From Pelodera strongyloides (lineage: Eukaryota; Nematoda; Chromadorea; Rhabditida; Rhabditidae): 64,000 bases of DNA. Of the stretch, positions 12,414 to 23,438 are shown in pieces (the stretch's first letter is position 1; each line of letters starts with the position of its first letter). The notes below the pieces were generated by a model, which saw only the letters and a program-made list of their open reading frames with translations, did not search any database and was not told the DNA's origin. Where the stretch lies: positions 372,001 to 436,000 of the forward strand of contig JAANDG010000010.1 of NCBI GenBank assembly GCA_036852015.1, given 5' to 3'. A program made the position numbers and the translations under genes.

Positions 12414-12571
12414 AGAGGTAGAACATCCGATTTTTGAGACATATCCTGGACGACGTAATAATGTATGCCACATAATGTATGCCATTTTAGTCTCTATTTA
12501 TATACATTTACATGCTACTTATGTGAATGCATTGTCCAACGTACTTTTCAAAACCCGGACGTGACATCGCT
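12414..12571. mobile_element. TTAA-bounded MITE, divergent family A/B
   Basis: TTAA at both ends (12410-12413, 12572-12575). Left end AGAGGTAGAACATCCGATTT, right end CCCGGACGTGACATCGCT. The ends share only the AGCG.../GTTTTTGA-like layout with family A. Confidence 0.5.
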
Positions 12572-13127
12572 TTAAACTTTTCAGAATATAATCACTTTTG
12601 ATGAGAAAAGTCCATTGTTTACCCTCACGACAGTATGCATCCGCATTCAGGCACTTGTTATTTCTCACGCGTGGACGTCTTTTAGGTTTTACAAGAGCGC
12701 GCGTAAAAAGCACCGGGGCGGAGACGAGCGTTATGGCGCTTGAACGTAAAAAAGCGCGTTCCGCGCTGGTCAAACATGACACAGCTGATGATGAGCTGGT
12801 ATGGATGTTAGAGATGCTGAAAACGAAAAAGAAATCGGATAATAAATATTCCAACTTCAGGACGCGCACCCGGAACGTAGTCAGTCCAAACTCCAAACTC
12901 CAAACCAGGCGAAAAAGGCAGTTACGTACTGGATGAAAATTTGATTTTATGTCATTTTTGGCTGTTTGTTTAGATATGTTTTAGTCCAAATAAAAGTACT
13001 TTTTGTCGTGCATCATGAGTGGTTTACAGAAAGTCCTTGGATTCAGTAACATAAAACTGCGTGCATATCTTTTCTTTTGTGATTTATTTTTATTCTAGGA
13101 GTAAAGCTAGCCAAGTTAGCTCTTTAA

Positions 13128-13287
13128 AGCGAAATACAGGCCGGTTTTTGAACCGCATCGGGGACAACTGAATTCCTACGAATTTATGCTAATTTGCTCG
13201 AATTTAGCTCGATTTTTATTCTTTGTGGTTATTTGCATAAGCTGCATGAGAAGGCAGGTGTAGTTTAAAAACCGACCGGTATCTCGC
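13128..13287 (+). mobile_element. MITE family A copy 3
   Basis: It starts after TTAA with AGCGAAATACAGGCCGGTTT and ends CCGACCGGTATCTCGCT before CTAA. The conserved ATGCTAATTTGCTCGAATTT interior is present. Confidence 0.75.
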
Positions 13288-14163
13288 TCTAACGTTTTCT
13301 ACGTCTTTATGCATTCAATAAATTTTGCAGGTCAAGCAAAACGCGATCGACTGAAGAGCAAACTCTCTCTCTGGCGTGCCCTGTTGTTCTCGAATATTTG
13401 TTAGGCAAATAGTCAGCATTGTCCTCTAGAAAATGACGTAGCCGGTCTTGATTCTCCAGGCATGATTGACCTCAAAGCGCGCAAACAAAAGCTTGACGCA
13501 CTATGAGATCGCGCGCCTCGTGTCGTTATGCTTTGTAGCGTGAACATGGTACGAACAATTTTGCGTATTTTATGATTATTTTGTGTCGTATTGATGACAC
13601 AAAAACTAATGATGTGGTTTGTGAAATGTATACTGGGCAACTGCCACTCAGAAAAGAAAGACCACACTTTACGTGCAGTACTTGAGAATCCAAACGTCTA
13701 GTTAATTATCACAAATCGGGTACAATTTCTCCTTAAAGGAAGGCAGTCACTTCAAAATCAACTTTTTTATTCGATTTTTATTAGCTGCAAGAAGATTTAT
13801 AAAACAATATGCAGCCCATAAAAATCCACACAAAATGGAACTCAGGGAGAGAAATCAATGAGAATGAGTTTTGATAAATGACCGACGCCGTTGCATATAT
13901 GCAATTGCCAGGGGTACTTGGAGAGTGAACAGCCTGCAGTGTTACACCTGGCGCGTGGTTTATCACTGCAGGGTATTTATTATGAAACTCTACACGGGCA
14001 ATTATAAACTACGGTATATAAGTAAAAGTCATAAACAGGGATTTCTCTCCCTGAGTTCGTTTTGCCGTACTTTGGCTCTGGAATCGTCGTTTTCTTCACA
14101 AACTTGAACAATTAATGAAAAGCGAATAAAAAATACGAATTTGTAGTGACTGCGATCCTTTAA

Positions 14164-14318
14164 AGCGAAATACCGGCCATCGAGAACACCAGCATTATTT
14201 TGCAGCTTATTATACAAATGAGCATAACTTCGAATAAAAAATTGAGCTAAATTCGAGCAAATTAGCCTAAATACATAGTGGTCCACGATACGTTCCAAAA
14301 ACCGACCGGTTTTCCTCT
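14164..14318 (-). mobile_element. MITE family A copy 4 (inverted)
   Basis: TTAA flanks both sides and the left end is AGCGAAATACCGGCC. The interior runs in the opposite orientation (GAGCTAAATTCGAGCAAATT), showing insertion in the reverse direction. The left terminal repeat is truncated relative to other copies. Confidence 0.75.
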
Positions 14319-14971
14319 TTAAGCTTGAATGTCCAAGTAACCGTCAGGAATTTTCCGAAACGGTATACAGCAACTATGCGAATACGCTGTGCAAAATTCT
14401 ATGCGAGTTTACGCAAGTCTGCTTTTGTTAAAAACCACTCGGCGCAGCTAGTTTCAGTAGCACGCAATGGGTTCGACCAATGCTTAGGGGTTAAAGAGCA
14501 AAGATTGCGTTTTGTGCGAGGTTGCTCGCAAAGGTGTCGCGCGCTGTTTGCGCAACTAATTGTGTAAATATAATCAGCTGCGCGCCTGGCATGCAACCAT
14601 GCAACGGATGTAACAGTTATGGGACAAAACTAGATAGAGCGTTGGGGTTTCAACATGAAGATGTGGCAAGAACTCTTAGCAGATCCAGGGACCCCTCAAA
14701 TTTCTTGTACACTTCCTCTATTGTTTCATGATGATCGCAAACATCTTAAAGTGGGATAACACGGGGGTTCTGAATGAATATATGTACTAGTAAACTGACA
14801 GCTGCAGTTCCACCTTCCACCTATTGGATGCAAGAAATGTATCACCTTAGGTGCAACAGCTCACGGCTTTGAACTCTTTGTTTGTGTACGAAAACAGGGT
14901 GCACACATAAATCACTATGCATCGATGTTTACAGCGAACATACACTAAAATTATGAAACGTAGAACCTTAA

Positions 14972-15145
14972 AGCGAAACATCGGCCGGTTTTTTAAACGA
15001 GTCGTGGACAACTGAATTCTTACCGATTTATGCTAATTTGCTCGAATTTAGCGCGATTTTTTATTCTAATTTATGATCATTTGTGTAAGCTGCGTAAGAA
15101 TGCTGATGTACTCCGTGCGTTTCAAAATCCGGCCGGTATTTCGCA
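14972..15145 (+). mobile_element. MITE family A copy 5
   Basis: TTAA at 14968-14971 and 15146-15149. Ends AGCGAAACATCGGCCGG and CCGGCCGGTATTTCGCA. The interior shares TTTATGCTAATTTGCTCGAA. Confidence 0.8.
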
Positions 15146-15510
15146 TTAACTTGTGTTTGTTAGGGTGTTAGGCCATAAAAATTGTTAATTAACTAATAAT
15201 ATGGTTAACCATAAGCGTAAGTGCACAAGCTAACGATGAGCTGTTGTGTTGTGATAAGATAAGAGATGGAATGAAATTGCCTATATAATTATAAGCACGG
15301 CTCATTATGATAATTATCAGAGATTATACCAAAATGTGTAACATTTTATGATGGTGTGATCAGACTTTGATGGAATGAAATTCTCCATTGTTTTCTTCTT
15401 TCGTTGTGAGAAGCAGAATGTGTGTGAGCGCCGGATTATACCTCAGGATTACATAGAAAGAGACGAAGATCAAATAAGAGGGGAATCCTTCCTATTCTGG
15501 ACTGATTCCC

Positions 15511-15568
15511 TCTTTAGCTCTCTATCTTTCTCTCTCTCTTTCTCTTTCTCTCTCTCTCTCTCTCTCTC
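15511..15568. repeat. CT microsatellite
   Basis: Nearly pure (CT)n with TTT interruptions. Similar GA/CT tracts recur through the window. Confidence 0.85.
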
Positions 15569-16346
15569 GTTGAGAATTCTTGATGCTTGAACCTTCTAAT
15601 CTTTTTTTTTGGTAAACGAGCACTTTTATTTATTTAAATACCATCTTTTTCATTGCCTCTGTTCCTTTATAGCTTCGTGTCCTATGCATGTTTCCAGGAC
15701 CTAGTTTGTACACTTTTATGAAACGTATACAACGAACGTCAAAATTTCCCGCTCAAAATAAGTGAGAGGTCTTCAACTGTCAACAGGACAAGAGACAAAA
15801 AGCTAAAGAAAGATTGAAACAATACGACTAACAGGTGTGTATGTATATAGTGTTGAAAATGCGTCATATGCTGTCAGGAAGTGGATGTTTCATATTGCAT
15901 TAGCATGTTAGTGTCCTTACTCTTACTTCAATATAATCTCAGATCTAAGGCCTTACGTTGGGTCGTTAGCGCAACCTAGTTCTTATTTCTTATTTCATCG
16001 AACTAGTGTATTAGGTTCATAACGAATTTGTATGTTAGTATATTAGTATGTGTTGGTTCCCTTAATTCTTAATGTACGGACACCCTAGACCCTTGGTCTC
16101 ATTTTGGTTCTTATTAAATCACTTATATTATAGCTCAAACCAATAAATATAAACATAAATATCCCCTGAACTAGATGTGGTGCTACTGAAATGAGTACTG
16201 TGATTGTTTTAAACTCTTGACATCGTTATTGATTACTTACGTTCATCATTTAGATGTTTGATCTCGTATAATTATAAACACCGACCATGGATGATAGTTA
16301 CCGCTGGAAAATACCATATGTTATTAGAAAAAGGGAAAATCACGTC

Positions 16347-16391
16347 GAGAGAGAGAGAAGAAGATAGAGAGAGAGGGAGAGAGAGAGAGAT
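16347..16391. repeat. GA microsatellite
   Basis: (GA)n tract with short interruptions. The minus-strand frame beside it (16324-16578) is hydrophobic but has no recognised domain. Confidence 0.8.
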
Positions 16392-17091
16392 TCATTGGGT
16401 GATCAGGGAATTCTGGGAGCAATCCTAGGACCCAGATCAGGGAACAGATCCCCATGAGCCCATGAGACCCATTAATCATTTTGCCTACCGACTCCGAGAA
16501 AATTACAATCACGTAATATACCCCGAGCGGCAGAAAAACAATGAACGCATAAAGAAGAGGGAAATAATAAATAGTCATCCATCTTAAGCATAGGTTCTTG
16601 GGTAAATATCCAGATACTTGTCATATGTATATAGATGATCTGTCTTATTCTTATATCTTGTGCAGTGACAATATACGTGACAATAAATAATAATGAACGT
16701 TTACGTAAACAGTGATATTGTGATCAATTATGTTACACCAGCACCACAGGATCATAAACTAGTGAGTATGTTCTTTTTGATATTGTGCTGAAAGAAGTGA
16801 GCTGGTTAGATTATTGTGCTGAAACACGTGAAATTACGCTAAGCAAGTGTGTGTGGCTAGCCGGCTACGCCGTCTGAGGCGTCTTCCCATTCTTATACAA
16901 CGTCTGTAACGTAGATAAAACTCTTTACGAATGAAGACATACATCGTTCTTTTACATGAGAATATTCTAATTTGAGCTGCGGAATAATTTATTCGATTTC
17001 TACTCTCGTAACGTTAGTGCTAGCGCACACGCTAGAGTTCCTCCTGTATATAATAAGATTCTTTTGTGCCTGTGTGTCTCGTAGGTGATAT

Positions 17092-17441
17092 TGTTATGTA
17101 TCAAGATATGACTTCTGTGATACAAACAGATCTGAGCGCCAAGAGTACGACTAGTAGAATAATAGTTTTATTACGAAGTAGAAGAGTCGATATAATGAGC
17201 CATGAGTGTTAGGCCGTAGCCTTTATATACGGATGGCTACGTGCTGATCAAACACCAATAATATAAACACTAATAACTTGCGGGTAGTCGCAATTACGTA
17301 ATTTGCCAACGGCAAGACATAGTGTGTTCCACTGATCAATAAGGACGAAAAGATCAGTGAGCAAATGTGAGTGATTAACTAAACAATTATAGTAACAAAC
17401 TACACATATAATAAATATTAGGTATACCGTAATACCTAACA
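17092..17441 (-). repeat. 3' LTR of the gypsy element
   Basis: 350 bp, with TG...CA ends. It matches 22254-22606 apart from a few substitutions and short indels (for example ACAATTATAG against ACACATTATAG). Confidence 0.95.
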
Positions 17442-17491
17442 CCTCCAACTGAGTATTTAAGTTATACTTAAAACAAGAAAACGACAATTTA

Positions 17492-17923
17492 CTAATGGCT
17501 TAGTAACGATATTTGACGGGTTGATCCATCAATCATCTTCGTCGTTGTCTTCCTTGCACGGCTGGATCGAAGTAGTGGCGGGGTAGTTGTCACAGCTGGT
17601 TGCGGCGTAGAGGCAGCATCTTGGAATACCTCTTCATCATCCGGAACAACGTCTGGTACCGTCGGTGCGGTAGTACATTCAACTGTTTCAGCAGTGATAT
17701 CAGTTGACGGTTGAGTCCTTAGCATAGGCTTAGACTCTTTCAGGTTCGACTGGGGCAGTGGGTTGATGTCGAATGCATCAAGCAAGATGTCATAGGCTCG
17801 ACTTCGGGTGGTGACAGTCCTTGGCCTCATCTGGTTAGCATGTCGGCGGATAAGGTTCTTCCGTCCTTCAATCCTCACATCGTACATCACAGTACCGTTC
17901 TTCTTCACTACCGTAGCTTCCAT
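17492..17923 (-). pseudogene. Out-of-frame integrase C-terminal tail of the gypsy element
   Basis: A 143-codon frame that continues the integrase beyond the stop of the main polyprotein, in a different phase. It carries an SH3-like end (VVKKNGTVMYDVRIEGRKN) and a basic tail with RSSRARKTTTK, typical of gypsy integrase C-termini. Similarity to the expected tail switches frame twice: near 18075, where the main frame ends shortly after its last integrase residues, and near 17990, before the NPGDLVYIYDY segment. This copy therefore cannot make a full integrase as it stands, unless these are sequence errors. Confidence 0.75.
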
Positions 17924-18065
17924 CCAAGTAGGCTTACTCGGAACTTTGTAGTCATAGATATAGACTAAGTCTCCGGGATTAAGACTGTAGCCTTCGAACC
18001 ATGTTTCTTGTTGAACTGCTTTTCCATACGTTCGTCCTTGACGAGCTTCCTCTCAGGCCTGGGTT

Positions 18066-21000
18066 TCAACAAATCCCATGAGTGCGCAGCTTTCGATTTA
18101 GAAATGCTTCAGCTGGCGACTTTTCTTCAGGAACTGTAGATGACGGCGTCATCCTGTATGATAGCAGAAACGTCTGAAGATTCTCTGCCGGGCTTCCCTC
18201 CCCCTTCAATTTCAGCAGCGCCCGCTTGAAAGTGTCGACGAACCTCTCCGCTTGTCCGTTCGATTGCGGGTGGAATGGTGACGATCTCATATGTCTGATA
18301 CCATTATTTGCACAGAACAACGCGAATTCAGCACTGGTGAACTGTGTTCCGTTGTCTGTTACCAGCGTATCTGGCATACCGAATTGCGAGAAAATCTTCT
18401 TCAGGTTGGAGATCGTAGCAGACGTCGTGATGCGATCCATGGCAACGATTTCTGGCCACTTACTATAAGCGTCAACGACAAGCAAATAGTACTGTCCTTC
18501 AAGTGGACCAGCAAAATCAGCGTGTACTCGTTCCATTGGTGCATTAGCCTTGCTCCACGATTCAAAATTGGTCTTTGTCGGTGCTTTCTGAGCACGATTG
18601 CAGTTTGCACAGGACTTCACCATGTTCTCAATATCCTCGTCAATGAATGGCCAATAAACTAGCGATCTTGCGAGCGTCTTGGTTCGAACAATTCCTTGAT
18701 GTCCCTGGTGCAACTGACGAAGAATCCGTCCCTTGAGTGCGGCAGGAATGACTATCCTTTCACCAAACAAGAGGATTCCGTTAGATTCTGACAGCGATGT
18801 TTGTCTGTTGGCGAACTGACTGATGTCTCTCGAGCATTTTGTTGGCCAATTACCAGTTCTGTGAGCTTTCAGGACAGCTTGCAGCGTCTTGTCCTTCTCC
18901 GTAGCCTCACTCAGAATGTTCGCGGTAACTGGTAGGGCGGCAATAGTACGGTAGTGTTCGTCTCTGAACAACTCCGTTTGGACTCTTGCAATCACTTTGT
19001 CCTCGACGGTTTCTTTCTGATCCGCGATCAACCTTGAAAGAACGTCGGCGCATCCCATTTCAGCGGTCGGCTTGAATACGATCTTGAAATCAAAGCCTTT
19101 GATGAACACAGCCCAACGTTGAAGTCGGTTGGCGCTTGTTACGGGGATACCCTTCTTCGATCCGAAAATCGACACGAGAGGTTTGTGATCGGTCACGAGA
19201 GTGAATTTGCGTCCCATCAGGTATTTGTAGAACTTCTTCATGGCCCAGAAGATCCCGAGACCTTCTTTCTCAATCTGACCATAGTTCTTTTCAGCTGGAA
19301 GTAGAGTTCGTGTGGCATGCTCCACTGCTTTCTGTGTGCCATCCTTCATTCGATGCAACAGCACCGCGCCTAGACCATACTGAGATGCATCCGTGACGAG
19401 GACCAACTCCTTCTTTGGGTCGTAGTGGGTGAGCAGCATTGGCGAGGCGACGATCTTCTTGACCTCGTCAAAGGCATTCTGACACTCTTTGTTCCAGTTC
19501 CATTTGACATCTTTCTTCAACAGTTCGTCGAATGGTGCACGCAACTTGTGCAATTCCTTTATGAACCTGCCGTAGTAGTTGATCTTGCCGATGAAAGAGC
19601 GTAGCTGACTGACGTCTTTCGGTTCGGGCATCCTCAAGATTGGCTCTATCTTGGATGGATCAGACTTGCGACCTTCTGCCGAGATAATCATCCCAAGGTA
19701 CCTTATCTCTCTTGCAGCAAAGGTGCACTTCTCGAAGTTGATGTGGAAACCATACTCCGAGATGCGTTTCATACAGGCATTTAGGTTCCGGTTGTGTTCC
19801 TGTAGCGTTCTACCAGAAACGATGACATCATCAAGGTACGCGCAACAACCTTCGAGTCCAGAAATCATAGCGTCCATGATCTGCTGAAAGATCCCAGGAG
19901 CGGTCTTGACTCCGAAGCACAGTCTGTTGTATCGGTACAATCCTCGATGAGTATTGATGACGAGCAAGTTCTTGGAGTCGCCCTCTAGCTCAACTTGCAG
20001 GTAGGCATCCTTAAAATCGAGCGTACTGAAGACGGTTCCACCGTTCAGTGTTGTCATTATATCTTCTGCTGTTGGAATCGGGTGTGCAAAGTCTTCCAGT
20101 GCATCGTTCAGTCCTGTACTGAAATCGGCGCAGACTCTCACACTGCCATTCGGTTTCTTAACACAGAGAATTGGAGCGGCCCACGGAGAATATGTGACGC
20201 GCTCAATGACTCCAAGTTGCTCTAGCCGGTCCAGCTCCTTTTCCACGTTTTCCTTGTAGTGAATTGGTACCATTCTCTTTGGGCGAAAAACGGCTTTTGC
20301 CCCTTTCTTGAGCTGGAGGCTCGCTTTGGTCTTCTTGCAGAGACCAAGCTCGGTGGAGAATACATCAGAGAACTGCGTCTTGAGCGTAGCAACGTACGTC
20401 GCAGCAGATTCCCTCGATGATGATGTAGTGATGGAAGGCTTTCCGGAGACCCGATTACAAACAGCATCCAACATAGATCTGAATGACGGTAGACGCTCCA
20501 ACCAGTCCAGGCCTAGGAGATTCATCCTAGCGGTGACGTGCACGACCTCGACGATCTGCTCATCCTGGTAAGACGCGTTGCACTCGAAAGAACCAAACAA
20601 ATCGAGCTGCTCTCCATTTGCTGCGGTCGCGACTATACTTGGGGATTTCAAGTTTGGTCGACCCAGCATCTTCCATGTGGCCTCAGAAATCAGCGTTAAA
20701 TCTGAGCCGGTGTCCAGTTGAAGTCGCACCTTCTTTCCGTTCATCAAAACGTTAACGAATCTGCGGCCGACAGATCGTGAAGACACTTCATGGACCTTTC
20801 TGTTGCTTTGTTTGTCCTTCTGTTGACAAACCACGGCGTAATGCCCTCTTCTTCCACACTTGTTACAAGTTACTTCCTTTGCGGGGCAAGACCGATGTCC
20901 GCTATCTCTCCCGCAGTACTTGCACTTTCCTTGTGTGGGCCTTCTGTCGTCTCTCTTGTGCTCTCGGTGGTTGGGTTTATTGACGCGGTTCACTGCAATG

Positions 21001-21758
21001 GGGTTCACGGGTAGATCAATGTCGTCCTTGTGCTCGTGGTACTTGTCGACGGCCTCAGCGACATCGTCGAGTGTCATCTCTGGAGTCCGATCCAGTGTCC
21101 TGATGAGCCATGCACGCATCTCCATATCCTCCGGATTGCGCAGGCTATTCAAGTAGTTGAGCACGCGAAACTGTGAATCAGATAGTTCTTTGAATGCAAA
21201 ATCATCGCAGGCCTTGTTGACGACGCCGATGTGGGTCTTGTAGTCAACACCGTGCTGCTTGATTACATGTAAGCATTCAATTCGTTTCCGGAATAACGAC
21301 TTCTTGGTGACGAAGATAATCTTCATCTTCTCGATGACCTCATCCAGTCTCATATCCATTGGCTTCTTCGGTAGACAGCGCAATTTCAGTTGTTTCTCCT
21401 GGTGGGGCCCGAGACGAGACAACACGAATCGTATTCTGTTGCTCTCCGGAACACATTCAGCTTGAACTTCCAATAGATCTTGATGATCCTCATACCAGTC
21501 CGAAAAACTAGTTCCATCTTCAACATTGAACTCAAACATAGGGATGTTCTTATACAACACATCCAACATTCCCCTTGCTTCCGCAGTCAAAGGTTCACTT
21601 TCACGCGTTCTTTCGAAAGTTACATTTTCTTGTGATTCATCTTCCTTCCTCTCTTCCAAACGTTGCAGTCGCTCTGCTGTCAAAGATTGACTTTCTTGAA
21701 GTTGCTTCAGAGAAGCCAGGATAGCCTTAAGCGTGTCCTCGTTGTCCTGCGCACTCAT
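18066..21758 (-). CDS. Gypsy gag-pol polyprotein
   Basis: A single open frame; numbering here counts from an upstream in-frame ATG at 21842 (1258 codons). The likelier start is the ATG at 21758 (MSAQDNED). In order: a gag-like region (about 90-270); two Cys zinc knuckles with a Cys-His pattern (307-339); a retropepsin with the catalytic LDTGS at 376-380; reverse transcriptase with LDFKDAY (608-614) and YLDD (669-672); RNase H with TDAS (817) and TDHK (884); integrase with the zinc-binding His-His-Cys-Cys (1045, 1048, 1078, 1081) and catalytic Asp1109, Asp1163 and Glu1199. Every catalytic residue is present. Gag and Pol share one frame with no shift between them. The frame stops just after the integrase core, earlier than normal (see the out-of-frame tail). 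Confidence 0.93.
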   Translation of the reverse strand: MSAQDNEDTLKAILASLKQLQESQSLTAERLQRLEERKEDESQENVTFERTRESEPLTAEARGMLDVLYKNIPMFEFNVEDGTSFSDWYEDHQDLLEVQAECVPESNRIRFVLSRLGPHQEKQLKLRCLPKKPMDMRLDEVIEKMKIIFVTKKSLFRKRIECLHVIKQHGVDYKTHIGVVNKACDDFAFKELSDSQFRVLNYLNSLRNPEDMEMRAWLIRTLDRTPEMTLDDVAEAVDKYHEHKDDIDLPVNPIAVNRVNKPNHREHKRDDRRPTQGKCKYCGRDSGHRSCPAKEVTCNKCGRRGHYAVVCQQKDKQSNRKVHEVSSRSVGRRFVNVLMNGKKVRLQLDTGSDLTLISEATWKMLGRPNLKSPSIVATAANGEQLDLFGSFECNASYQDEQIVEVVHVTARMNLLGLDWLERLPSFRSMLDAVCNRVSGKPSITTSSSRESAATYVATLKTQFSDVFSTELGLCKKTKASLQLKKGAKAVFRPKRMVPIHYKENVEKELDRLEQLGVIERVTYSPWAAPILCVKKPNGSVRVCADFSTGLNDALEDFAHPIPTAEDIMTTLNGGTVFSTLDFKDAYLQVELEGDSKNLLVINTHRGLYRYNRLCFGVKTAPGIFQQIMDAMISGLEGCCAYLDDVIVSGRTLQEHNRNLNACMKRISEYGFHINFEKCTFAAREIRYLGMIISAEGRKSDPSKIEPILRMPEPKDVSQLRSFIGKINYYGRFIKELHKLRAPFDELLKKDVKWNWNKECQNAFDEVKKIVASPMLLTHYDPKKELVLVTDASQYGLGAVLLHRMKDGTQKAVEHATRTLLPAEKNYGQIEKEGLGIFWAMKKFYKYLMGRKFTLVTDHKPLVSIFGSKKGIPVTSANRLQRWAVFIKGFDFKIVFKPTAEMGCADVLSRLIADQKETVEDKVIARVQTELFRDEHYRTIAALPVTANILSEATEKDKTLQAVLKAHRTGNWPTKCSRDISQFANRQTSLSESNGILLFGERIVIPAALKGRILRQLHQGHQGIVRTKTLARSLVYWPFIDEDIENMVKSCANCNRAQKAPTKTNFESWSKANAPMERVHADFAGPLEGQYYLLVVDAYSKWPEIVAMDRITTSATISNLKKIFSQFGMPDTLVTDNGTQFTSAEFALFCANNGIRHMRSSPFHPQSNGQAERFVDTFKRALLKLKGEGSPAENLQTFLLSYRMTPSSTVPEEKSPAEAFLNRKLRTHGIC

Positions 21759-21976
21759 GTTGCCGATGTCAATTAAAAAATTGGCGATAACTCCGTTCAG
21801 TCCGAGACTGTACAATGCCACCGTTTGAATATACTGTAACACTGGGTGTTGGTTTCAAGAATGAAAACCTCACCAGTGGGTTACAGATACCCAAAGGTAA
21901 CCGCTGTTGATGGACCTGTGTGCCTATAGCACCTTTATCCAAACAACAGCCCCTCAAAAGTTCACAAATGATCAAC

Positions 21977-22211
21977 CGGGTTTATGGGCGCTCGTCCCTC
22001 ACCGGTGGGTAGATGACCAAAGTGATACAGTTGAGTGGAGATGATTATTCGGATTTATGGGCGCTCGTCCCTTCACCGATATAATCAGCAGCAACAACGA
22101 AGTGTAGAATTACTCCGGGTTTATGGGCGCTCGTCCCGTCACCGTAAGTAATCAGCAGCAGCAAACGACGTGAAGAATTACTCCGGGTTTATGGGAACTC
22201 GTCCCGTCACC
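21977..22211 (-). repeat. Four direct repeats in the gypsy 5' leader
   Basis: A unit reading CGGGTTTATGGGCGCTCGTC and then CC(G/T)TCACCG on the plus strand occurs four times, starting near 21977, 22051, 22115 and 22183, about 68 bp apart. Linkers containing AATCAGCAGCA separate the last copies. The repeats lie between the primer-binding site and the gag start. Their role is unknown; packaging or leader regulation is a guess. Confidence 0.85.
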
Positions 22212-22253
22212 GTAAGTAATCAGAAGCGAAGATTCGAAATCCTGAACGCCAGT

Positions 22254-22606
22254 TGTTATGTATCAAGATATGACTTCTGTGATACAAACAGATCTGAGCG
22301 CCAAGAGTACGACTAGTAGAATAATAGTTTTATTACGAAGTAGAAGAGTCGATATAATGAGCCATGAGTGTTAGGCCGTAGCCTTTATATACGGATGGCT
22401 ACGTGCTGATCAAACACCAATAATATAAACACTAATAACTTGCGGGTAGTCGCAATTACGTAATTTGCCAACGGCAAGACATAGTGTGTTTCACTGATCA
22501 CTAAGGACGAAAAGATCAGTGAGCAAATGTGAGTGATTAACTAAACACATTATAGTAACAAACTACACATATAATAATTCTTAGGTATATACCGTAATAC
22601 CTAACA
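22254..22606 (-). repeat. 5' LTR of the gypsy element
   Basis: 353 bp with TG...CA ends, followed on the plus strand by the target duplication GATAT. It presumably contains the element's promoter. Confidence 0.95.
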
Positions 22607-22611
22607 GATAT

Positions 22612-23364
22612 ATATATAGATTTTGTTTAGCTATATGTAGTGTGTGGGCGCAATATTGTTTTTCTTAGAATCCTAAGGCCAACATTGTTGTTGTTTTTCA
22701 TGACCACACAATAACCAACTCAATGAATTACGCATAAAACATAAAAATATACTCACGTTTCAGCCTCATCTTCGCTAAATTATCCAATAATATCCTCTGT
22801 AGATAATCAGTGCTGTAGTGCTGTACTGTTACAGATGTTTACAGATCCTCCAAATAGTGTACCAAGTACGGTAGCAGATGACGTACTACAGTAGAACAGG
22901 TATGACGATACTGTACTCAGAGTTCAGGAAGCCTCACAGGTTGGTATATTCGTGTCGGCGCGTGTGCGAGAGGTGCTTGAGCACGGGGGGATTCGTTGTC
23001 TTTGTGTTCCGCCGGGAGAGATGGGATATCTCGGGTGATCCTCTCTCTCTCTCTTTCTCTCCCTCTGTCCCCCTCTCTCTCTATCTGTATATCCACTCTT
23101 TCTGTATCTTCTCTGTATTCTCTCTGTAATCCTTGTCTGTCAGCACGCAAGTCTCTCTCTGAAGAGAGAGAGTATCAACTTTCTTTCGTTTTGCCTCCAA
23201 CTTTTTACAGAGATTTTCCACAACCTCAACAAAAGAAAAGTAATTTGAAAGGTCGACACATCAATCAGGTTGAAATCAGTGACTAAACATGATTCTTTTT
23301 TACCCTTAAACTCTTATTCAGAGAAAGAAAGGAAACATAACTGCGAAGAGAAAGAGAGAAAGAT

Positions 23365-23438
<74 letters not shown>

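Larger units (their letters stand above)
8987..17086. other. 8-kb gene-poor block full of miniature transposons
   Basis: No gene is supportable. The block is AT-rich and holds at least six elements of the GGCCGGTTTTTGAAACGCAT family and one 408-bp TTAA-bounded hairpin (10580-10987). It also holds a TTAGGC block (12217-12250), GC-rich patches near 11700-11880 and 12640-12780, and CT/GA microsatellites (15511-15568, 16347-16391). The longest non-repeat frames (12598-12936; 16324-16578 minus) show no recognised domain and no convincing splice partners. Confidence 0.6.
17087..22611 (-). mobile_element. Ty3/gypsy LTR retrotransposon, near-intact
   Basis: A complete element in minus orientation: 5' LTR 22606-22254, leader, gag-pol frame 21758-18066, degraded integrase tail to 17492, 3' LTR 17441-17092. 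Both sides carry the 5-bp target duplication GATAT (17087-17091 and 22607-22611). The LTRs begin TGTTA and end TAACA and differ at only a handful of positions over about 350 bp, so insertion is recent. The primer-binding site next to the 5' LTR reads TGGCG then TTCAGGATTTCGAATC, which resembles the 3' end and T-arm of a tRNA (Ser-like is my guess). The polypurine tract is GTTGGAGG, directly before the 3' LTR. Confidence 0.95.

Noticed and set aside
12598..12936. 112-codon plus-strand frame with basic and Lys-rich segments
   Set aside because: It lies among MITEs in a gene-poor block, overlaps a long antisense frame, and shows no domain or splice support.
16324..16578. Minus-strand frame rich in hydrophobic residues (possible membrane exon)
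   Set aside because: It runs into a GA microsatellite and has no supported splice partners or recognised family.
22231..22253. A tRNA gene at the gypsy primer-binding region
   Set aside because: The TTCGAATC match is the primer-binding complement of a tRNA T-arm, not a gene; no cloverleaf is present.
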